Below are positions 55,265 through 64,000 of a stretch of 64,000 bases of DNA, piece by piece (position 1 is the first letter of the stretch; every line of letters starts with the position of its first letter). The notes under the pieces are model-generated. The model was not told the DNA's origin and did no database searches. It saw only the letters and a program-made list of their open reading frames with translations. Origin of the DNA: Knufia peltigerae (lineage: Eukaryota; Ascomycota; Eurotiomycetes; Chaetothyriales; Trichomeriaceae); the NCBI GenBank assembly GCA_030247855.1, contig JAPDRN010000124.1, positions 31,590 through 95,589 on the forward strand. The letters are read 5' to 3'. The position numbers were made by a program, and so were the translations under genes.

Positions 55265-57806
55265 ATGACTGAGAACCGATATCGTCCTGCATCGCCTCGG
55301 CGCAGCGCCTACCCCGATCCTCGAGCATCCACCGGCATGGTGTATTCCTCCTCGTTCGATACTCGCTTCTCATCTCAGCCACGAACAGCCCTCGATCCTT
55401 ATCAGAGCACACGCCACGGAAGCTACAGCACGCAAGGGGTCACGAGCAGAACCTTCCTGGACGACGCTCATCCCGGTAGAGGTCCAGTGGTCCGCACAGA
55501 ATATGCTGTTCGCCCGAGAAACAACTCGTCTGTCGGCTCAGAATCACGACGCCCTCTGAGTGCATACGTTGCCAGACCTGCTTCGCCTCCTCGAGTGCGC
55601 CCTGTCATCAGTGTGGCCCGGGATGATCCGCGAAGCCCAGTTTTACCGCCAGCAAGAGAAGAGCGCTTTCTGGTACCAGCATCTTCACATGCTGGACGAC
55701 ACCATCATAGGCATTCTAGCGCCACACGTGCCGAGCAGGATCGACTTGGGTACGTGAGGGCCAACAGACAGCCTGAATACCATCGTCGCGGTGGCTACAA
55801 TGCATACCCTTCATACACTCGAGATGGACCATTACAGGAAAATGGATTCTCATACACCACACCCAAAGAACAGTTTCTTCAAGAATCGTCCCGGCCACTT
55901 CAGAGGCGCGAACCGTTACAAGAAGACGGATACTCTTACACCACACCCAAAGAACAATTTCTCCAAGAATCGTCACGGCCAGCTCAGAGGCGCGAGAGCT
56001 TCGGTCGGCGAGAGCGCCCCATCAGTACCATTGGCGTGCCAGAGTATAGACAGTCGGTGAGACGAGATCTCGGCCCACCTCCTTCTTCCTCTCGTGCTCT
56101 AGACAGAATCGACCGAACTGATGGGGTGAGACACTCAAGTTCTCGTGTAAATGAATCTGACGATCGTACGGGAGATATCCCTCGACGTCACTCTTCAATG
56201 CGGACTCCAGTGCTACACCACTATAGGGACGATAACTACGTCGCAGGAAGAGAGGAACGCGATCCCCGGCTGCCACCCAAGCCGAGATATGATCGGTACG
56301 AAGAGGATGATAGAAGCCACAAACACAAGCATCGCGAGGAGAGGGAGAGGGACGCGCCTCGTGATACTGATCCACGTCGAGAAAGAGAAAAAGACCGCGA
56401 CCGCGACCGCGACCGAGATAGAGAAAGAGAAAGAGACCGTGACAGAGACATGGACCGGGAACGAATTCGAGAAGGCGACAGAGCTGTCAGAGGTCCAGAT
56501 GATCGTCGCCAAGAGAGAAGTCGTGACCCAAGTCCCGAGCAGCAATCCAGCGTCCGCAAGCACTTGTCGACTGTTGCTGCTGCTGCTGTCGGAGCCGGAG
56601 TAGCTGGGGTAGCTGCTAAAAAATCTCGCAGCCCTAATGAAGGTTCTGATAGTGATGAGCACAAGGATCGAAAGCATCGGAGAAGGCGACACCACCGCAA
56701 TGGCGATGATGCTAGCCCAGATGAGGTGGCCGATAGGGCTGAACGCGACCCGAAACTGGTAGATGGCGATCGTCGTGAGCGCCGTAGGGAAGAGGTCAGG
56801 ACAGAAGAGCCTGTTGCAGAAGCCCGAGACGAAAGACACGAACGACGCCGGCATCATCGTCACAGACACAGGGATAAACCAGGGCAAGACAATGAGTCTG
56901 ACACCACAGAAGACTCGGCTGGGCCTGAATCTCGTCCACAGCCCCGCTCCGATAAAGACAGGAATGGCGAATTACGTGAACCTTCTAGACGTCGGGAACG
57001 AGCCTCCTCTCGTGACGCTGATCGAGACGGCCAAGCACTACAGCCACGGACAATGTCCCCTGGAGAAGAAGATGACGGTAGACCACGACGTGTCCAGCTC
57101 GTCGAGCCGGTAGAGAAGAAGGAAGAATTCAAGCCCAAAGGCATTCTCAAGCCTCCTCGTGAGGTTCCGTTCCCTGAAGATCCCAATCCTGAGCGAGAGG
57201 GTGTGGCTCCTCTAAAGGATGCCAAAAAGGATGGGATACCAGCCAACGCACGATGGACCAAGATCAGTCGAGCGTTAGTCAACCCTGAAGCGCTAGAGAA
57301 AGAGCATGAACGTTTCGAAGAACGCGATGATTATGTCATCGTTCTGCGTGTCGTAACTCGAGAAGAAATCATGAAGTTCGCTGAAAGGACCAAGGAGATC
57401 CGAGGTAAGAATCAAGAAAGACTGTCCCCTATCTACTATCTTGCTAATCTCTACTTCAGAAGCTCGCGAGCGCCAATGGCAGGCTGAATTGGAGGAACGA
57501 CGACGAAAGAAAGAGAAAGGGCACGAGAGCAGCGACGACTATTCCGACGAGGAGAGGAGAGGTCCTCTAGCAATTGAGCAAGAGAAGCCTCTTCCGGGGC
57601 TACAGGGAGATCCTCGGGCATATCTACATCAACAACAACACCAACAACAGCCATACAGACACGACCATCAACATGTCATGGCCGGCGCCCCGGGTACGAT
57701 GCTCCCACAGCAAACTCCTGTGCAACCACCCTCCGTGCCGCCACAAGGAATGCCCGTCCCCGATATAAGAGTCGAGCCAATTGGAAACTACTCGTCTAAC
57801 GTATAG
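55265..57806 (+). CDS. DUF8035-type protein with an RD/RE-rich disordered region
   Basis: Exons 55265-57404 and 57460-57806 give 828 residues. The N-terminal half is disordered, Arg/Ser/Tyr-rich. It contains a near-perfect tandem duplication of about 23 residues, GFSYTTPKEQFLQESSRPLQ and GYSYTTPKEQFLQESSRPAQ. A long alternating Arg-Asp/Arg-Glu stretch follows (about residues 350-420), resembling RNA-binding or speckle-type charged regions. A small Ala/Val helix (STVAAAAVGAGVAGVAA) and a second charged region come next. The only folded domain is near the C-terminus: PANARWTKISRALVNPEALEKEHERFEERDDYVIVLRVVTREEI...ERTKEIREARERQW, which matches the fungal DUF8035 family as I remember it. The tail is Gln/His/Pro-rich. 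Function unknown. Confidence 0.85.
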
Positions 57807-60800
57807 AGCATTACGATATTACGCCTGAACGAACCAAAGGGAGGAATTGTGACCGCCATCAACAAAGCATTTTGAGCGTTACCTCATTTCAAATATGAAT
57901 CAATCTATTGATGAAGGATTACTTTCTATGTCGATACCACAGCGAGATGTCATATTGTATTTGTGCAACGAAGCGCAAGAATGTTGCACAACTTTCCATT
58001 TAGACTCTGTGAATGAACACACTTACAATGAAAGTGGCACCGAGGCATCCAGTGAAAGAATGATGATGCATATAACTCACACTCACGACTTCCTTGTCAT
58101 TGAACCCTCTGAATTCTGCATGAAATACTGGTCATTTCTGTTCCTTAACCGCCCTTTCGAGGGTGGATCGTCTCGACGATTTGATATGTCAAGATTTCGC
58201 GCCATGAATCATTGACTTCCAGGTTTTTAGGAGGAAGCAATTTCCAGCTCTCCTTATTACGAGTGTGGCGTACACCATCCATTGAAGAGCTGCAGTCGAA
58301 CCATGCGGGAACTTCAGCCTCTTTCTTGCTGCCGCCGGCTAGGGTCTTCACACACCGTCGAGCTCTCAATGAAGCAGGGGAATTAGGGGTGGGCGGGTGG
58401 TCTCGATGTTCACCGTTGATATTTGCTTCATCGACCCATGTTCCAGGTACAGAGTAGCTACAGACGCATGACAAGGGTGTGAGTGGGCCTTAGTTCCCTT
58501 CGCCGCCTGCTTCTCACTTGCATGCGCTGAATGTACCAAGGGATCGAATCTTGTGCCTATCAAGGCTTCTCGCATTGTCAAGAGAATGTTAACCGCTCCG
58601 AGGCAGACCAGTGCAAAAGGAAGCTGGACCGTGTCTGACGGATGATTATCAATTGCAAGACTGCTGGTGATTGGTGATTTACCCCGTTCGTAGATTTGGT
58701 CATTTTGATTTCATTCTGTCAGACGTTGTCTTATTCTTCTGGCTGGCAACAATACACTCCTACTCCTTATTATTTGTCCGTACGGAATATATGCGCCGTA
58801 CTTACAACACTCAAAAGACCTTTCGATCGTCGTCCTGGCATCATGTCCATTCGCAACCCATCGAACATCGGATCGCTTGACTGCTTGGTGGCCAATACAC
58901 AATGTCGACGTCCGTTTTCATTACGATAAAATGAAAAGGCGTTGCTTTGTGCTACCCTTATTATGTGTCACATCCATCAACTCGCTGGCGTCCCAGAGCC
59001 AGGATCTGAATCTACCCTCCCACCTGGCCACCCTCCTCTCTTGGTCGTCCTCCACACCATGCCGCTAAACATGGACTATCGCTTGCTAAAAGCTAGTACC
59101 TGATGATCCTGTCTCAACGACGCCCTGTACACACCATCAGCGTCCTTGTACTCGTGTCAAGCTCGTGATAACATGGGAGGACGATCAATAGCACGTTGTC
59201 CGCCACGAGGGCTTCCCGTTGTCATAGACCTGGGGCTTCTTCGACCCTACCCTTGTCCATCACGTCCGTCATCAACTGCCTACAAATCGACTGTCACACA
59301 GTTCACAGATTGACGACAATGCGCTGTGTTGTTACAAGACAATCCAAGCTTCAGAATCCAAATAGCAGCAAGTAGACCACCAAAACATGCCGATTCTGCA
59401 GTTTGGAGGGCGACAACCGATTACGGGCGATTAGCGAAGGGGAGATCCCAAGTTTCAGGGTAGCTATTTTGGTTGGACCTACTCCGTATTGACAAGACGC
59501 AGTTAACCAGCCGGACAACCATTCTTTCAGTGTAGCCATCGTACAGACTACCAAATGCATGTGCCCGCAAGGTTACTCAGTGATGCGCAGAACTCGGCAA
59601 CGGATGTCGTTCCCCTGTATATCCAATTCTTCGGTGCGCGCGAAGTACAGTTGCAGGTTGCACAGTACGAGGAGCAACGCCAAAAAGAGATCTTCCCACT
59701 GAGACATCTCTAGATCCATTGGGGCGCTCCAACTCGGCCTGCATCAATCTTCTGGGTCTCCGAACTTTGTGAAATGTCCCTGAAGGGAAGAGAACGGCGC
59801 GCGGGTGATGCGACTCTCTGGTAACACACCCCGTACTCTGTTTCCGTACAGTAATATGGAGTTTGCAAGTGGCTGTAGCCCCGCTCTGCTCTCGACGGCT
59901 CATCACAGCAAGCAGATGATGTACATTTTACTGGTCTTTATCGCCGCAGATGTGGCAAAGGAATTGATCTGCATCTACAGACACTGAACGACGCTTATGG
60001 TGCATAATGTCGCCAAGCAGGCCACCAATACCGGAGTACCTTCCTGTCATTTCTTTGAGAATAGGAAATCGGGAGCAATGATGGAAATCTTCCTCGATCT
60101 GTCCACCACGCCTTGTCCTCCTGACCTAGACATTGCGATAACAATGTTACTGAAACCAATGACAACGAATAAACACATCGCTTTGATTCACCCATATCGA
60201 TCTTCTACCACTGGCAAACACTTTTAGAGTTACCGATGTCCCGCACCTGGTCTGCTGCAACCGGGGATTCTGTACGTATAGACCTCAAGTAATCGGGCCT
60301 GGTGGCCCCTCGGACGCCCCGATTTCATCTAACTTGCGCCTCTACTTGTCGCTATTGCAACATGAATCGCACTAGCTACAAACCTTGTATATTCCCTCCT
60401 TGTACGGAGTACAACGGCACTCCCTAGACGTTGTCGAGGGTTGGCACATGGACCTCCACCTTATCTTGCGGGGAGACGGATTCAACCAGGCCTCCCCCGT
60501 CTGGTTACCGGATATGCATTCTTCAGGAGCAAATCTCGTCTAGGCGACCTGAAGAAAAAGGGCAGATCGATCCGTCTGGAATCCTTCTCAGGCAACGACG
60601 TTGTCCTTCTCAGCCATCTTCCAATCTCGAATATTCGTTTGAGTGGTCACTGGACCGGAGTGGAAGAGAAAAGGATGACATGAAGCACCGTCTGAGCAAA
60701 CGACTTTGATCCACTTGTCATAGTCTTGAACCAAAGCTTCTCCCCTGCGGAGACAACCGAACTTGTTGGACTCGGTGAGCCGTTGCATAGTGGGAGCCTT

Positions 60801-63800
60801 TGCCAGCCGCTCACGGTGTAGAAATCAAGGTCCGACCCTTAAGCTGAAGCTCAAAGCAACATGAGGAGGAAGAATCCAATCATGTAGCAGAGTAGAGCGT
60901 CTACGGAGCACCATTCACTTACTGACACATGTGCGGAGTATGCAAGAAGAAATCCTGATTCCTCGAGTGGCTGGGAGACCGGTGATGCATTGTTCTCTCC
61001 TCGTCAGGCTACGAGAAGGCAGAGCTTGATCAACACTGTCGAGAGCACATCCTCGTCAACATCGGACAAAGCACAGGCCGCACAACGATGCGGTGAGGCT
61101 ACTAGGCTCGAGACCCACACCATCAACAAAGTGCAACGATTCAGCCATGGCTTGATCATGCTCGTGTCAATTACGGACTATTGAAACATTCACAGCAGCT
61201 GAGCACATGACAGCAAACAATGTCTGGCGCTCTGTAAGGCTGTGGATATCCACTCTGTGATCCTGCAATTATGGATTTCCAGCTGCGCTACAGGTGTGAC
61301 TTGCAGCACCCATGCCGAGATGTTGGCTTGCGCATCCGAGATGATCGCCATCAGTCGAGAGCCCCAGTTGCGTCCCAAGCTAGAGCAGCCTAGTGAAGCA
61401 CTTCTACCGCCCCGGCCACCGTTGATGAAGGCTCGGCAGGCTGAGATTGACTGCGGCACTTCGTGAGCTACGCTTTCCCCAGGGGGGCCACTGCGTTTCA
61501 AACAGACACCAACGTGTATGTACCTACGTACGGAGTAGTCACCGTAGAAACACATGACAGACATCGACCGACCCGTGTAGCGGTCATTACCATGGATTTG
61601 CCTCGCGTTCAAATTTGGATGCAGCCTCTGGACTCAGACCTGCTGAAACTAGTGTTTCACTCTGGACGCAGGTCTGCGTGATAAGTGTCTGACATGGCTG
61701 ATCTACAGACTAGATGATGAAAAGTTGACTCAACAAGTCGCGGTGGCCAAAATCGACTCATCTTGCGCCGCCAACGGGATTTGTCAATGCCGACGAAGGC
61801 TGCAGGAGAAGCTCGTATCTAAGAATTCCAACGTCGACTGGAAGAAGTCCCTTCCTCTGGACCCCAAAGGTGAGTGTCGCAGCTAAACATCAAGACTGGT
61901 TTGCAGATGCTGTACCACGGACGGTGAAGTCTGTCAGGCCTGGTGCCTCAGAAGTGGGGGAACGAGCATTTGGGCTCTATTATTATACATGCTTGTGCTC
62001 ACGTTTGGTTCATGTGCCGTCTACATGTTTGCGGCCTCTGGGGTCCGGGCCCGAGTTTTAGGGGTTGACAAACTGGCTGCAGGTGTGCGCTTGAAGTCGG
62101 GTCATTGTCTCTCCGACCGCGGTCATCATCACCAAGAAGGGCTTGCGGTGAGACGGCGTCGTCGCGATATCGAATCGCCGACTGAAGTCGTCCACAATTG
62201 CCTTCTCCGGTTCGATTTGGCATGAAATGTCATTTTCGAACACAAGACCAGGCCAAGGACAGGGGACTAAGACTATTGTAGGCTGAGGAGGATCAATCTG
62301 TGCGTTCAAAGCTAATAAGCCATCATGGTGTCTGGGGTTGCCGGACCAGGCCCACGGACACACATTCTCAATACGAGGAGTCGACCAACCCCCTCTCCTT
62401 CTCGACCATGATCCTCGCCCGGCCTTGAGCTTGGAACGCATGGCCATTTGCTGATCCCAGGCAGACCGCAGCGAAGACGCCGGCCCGCCTGACGCAGGTC
62501 AAAGCACGGTGCTTCGGTCTGGCCTTTGAGTTGGCGCTAATTCGTCGCAGATATCTCTCTACACGGCAGGTTGGGTAGATATTTCCAGCCTTTCAGCTTG
62601 AGTCGGTGTAGCCTATGCCAACATTTCTGCAGCATGTGAGACCCATAGTGAACGGACGGGACGAGTGCATTGGACCGACGCTGGTCTGGGAAGCTGTTGC
62701 GTCCGTGACGCATCACCGACGGAAAAGCCTTTTCCTTGACAATTCATCGCTCATTGATTGCCCGCGAATTGTGGCTTGCAGCCATTGTCAGAGCAAAGGC
62801 TCGAGGGATGGGGCGACACTTGTCCGAAAGAGGCCCAAGTGCTGATCGACGGCGCCAGCAACCATTTCAAGGACCAACGCCGGGCCACACATGGCAGTTC
62901 ATCACTGTCGCATTGCAGCCCGGGACTAGGGCTCATTGGGGGCTAGTGCTTGGGCGAGGGATGCCAGCAAGCGGAGACAGGGAAGACGCATGAATCAAAT
63001 CACGAGCCGCAACGTCCCAGACAGACTGAACCAGGATCTGGGATGATTAAGTGATTTCACAGGTTGACTGCGGGCTCGGGTTGGCCGCAACGTCCTTGAC
63101 GGCGACACACAGCCATTTGACAGTGACACAAAGCAAATGGTACAAGAATGACGCAGCACTGATGGGAATGTGCGAGCATCGAGCTGCAGGTGCAGAGTCA
63201 ATTGGGCCCAACTGTTGGCTGTCATTGGACTGCGGGCAGCAGCACGAGGAGGGTCAGTCGAACCAATCTCGCAGCTACGGCGGACCAGTCCGATGGAACA
63301 CGATTTGAGGGGTTGAGCAGGTTCAGCAAAAACGAGACCCAAGTGGCGCATCGCCACCGAGATGGTGGAGCGAGCAGATGGATCTCCCAACGATGCGTGA
63401 TTGACGGAGTGACAGGTGCAGAAGTGGCAGGCCAAACATGCCAAAGTTGCGCCTTATGTGTGGTTAGCGAAAGGGTTCGGCGTGTAGAGGCGCTTTTACT
63501 TCTTCACGTCCATGTCTGATGATCGTCGGCGCCGTTGGCAGGCCTCTTTACCCGTGTTTCGAGTCTCCAGCCGCTGGAAATTGCAGGGATAAGCCCAGAA
63601 GCCCTGGCTGACGCATGGACGTAGTCGACACACGCTAACCGTGACAGTACAGGAGCGTGCTTTTTGTTGTGGAGGGATCAGCGGGCATGGCAGCAAAGTA
63701 TCCCCGTGGTAGAAGTGGGAATCATCAACATCCGCCTACCAAACCCTCCTCGTACAGTTGACCTCGAGTTTGAACTAGACCTAGCCCTAGACATCTAGAT

Positions 63801-63882
63801 CTCGTCCGTTCCACCTTGCGCGCAACACGAGCTACGGACACGAATAGCGACCCTTTTAGCTTCGTCCTTTGCGACCGTCTGA
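57807..63882. other. Gene-poor 6-kb region
   Basis: Only short frames occur on all six frames (up to about 140 codons). None has a recognisable domain, splice-coherent neighbours or a stable codon pattern. TACTCCGTA/TACGGAGTA occurs at 59480-59488, 60403-60411 and 61529-61537. I see no terminal repeats or transposase motif, so I cannot call it a transposon relic. Confidence 0.5.
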
Positions 63883-63978
63883 ATGAGAGTAGAGGAGCAG
63901 CGAAAGCAACTGGAGGAAACGTGGCTAGCTAAGCGAAAGCAAGACACACAAGCAATTCTCGATTTCTTCAAGCTTTAA
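63883..63978 (+). CDS. Very small charged open frame (31 codons), doubtful
   Basis: Begins MRVEEQRKQLEETWLAKRK and ends ILDFFKL. It is highly charged and helical, like a piece of coiled coil, and is preceded immediately by an in-frame TGA. It could be a small protein, a fragment of a degraded gene, or chance. Confidence 0.2.
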   Translation: MRVEEQRKQLEETWLAKRKQDTQAILDFFKL

Positions 63979-64000
63979 CCTCGTGGATCAGACAAATTGA

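Noticed and set aside
58545..58565. Minus-strand T-arm-like CAAGATTCGATCCCTTG
   Set aside because: The 53-61 pair is broken and no acceptor or D arm can be found around it, even allowing insertions.
62205..62222. GGTTCGATTTGG resembling a B box
   Set aside because: Lacks the closing CC and the stem does not pair.

Overview
The window is nuclear DNA of a filamentous ascomycete (Pezizomycotina). The evidence is short spliceosomal introns of about 50-90 nt with GT...CTAAY/CTGAC...AG signals, fungal-only families (Zn2Cys6 and fungal transcription-factor domains, a DUF8035-type protein, a Helo-like N-terminal domain, PFA5-type palmitoyltransferase) and the recurrent intergenic nonamer TACGGAGTA. 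The protein set resembles Eurotiomycetes, perhaps black yeasts (Chaetothyriales), but that placement is an impression and not a computed result.

Layout. 1-5 kb: tail of an unidentified frame, a class C beta-lactamase-like serine hydrolase and, convergent to it, mitochondrial ribosomal protein uL5. 6-10 kb: a secreted Ala/Thr-rich protein and a two-part alpha/beta hydrolase. 10-18 kb: a full ABCC (MRP-type) transporter divergent from a Cdc34-type ubiquitin-conjugating enzyme. 18.9-19.2 kb: a tRNA-Phe gene. 19.8-34.9 kb: an accessory block with an epoxide hydrolase, two transcription-factor genes head to head, a berberine-bridge-type FAD oxidase, a CocE/NonD-type hydrolase, a beta-propeller protein and an FAD monooxygenase. 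It looks like a regulated catabolic or small-molecule tailoring cluster without a PKS/NRPS backbone. 35.7-46.7 kb: a disordered SEG-like (eisosome) protein, transaldolase, an NmrA-like protein and a DHHC-family palmitoyltransferase. 47-57.8 kb: an ABM-domain protein, a Helo-like N-terminal protein, a small zinc-binding protein and a DUF8035-type protein. 57.8-64 kb: no gene that I can support.

The outstanding item is the tRNA-Phe(GAA) gene at 18931-19179. In genomic form it is 249 bp and would not fold as a tRNA. Removing the usual 19-nt intron after position 37 plus three further intervening sequences of 55, 50 and 52 nt leaves a flawless 73-nt tRNA-Phe with every stem paired. Each of the three extra insertions has spliceosomal signals: GT at the 5' end, a CTAAC/CTAAT branch site, and AG 12-13 nt after the branch A. 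They lie between tRNA positions 15/16, 23/24 and 28/29, leaving exons of only 8 and 5 nt in the middle. Pol III signals (A box, B box, T8 terminator, no internal T4 run) are kept. A tRNA gene apparently interrupted by several mRNA-type introns contradicts the textbook picture and is the best candidate for an undescribed system here.
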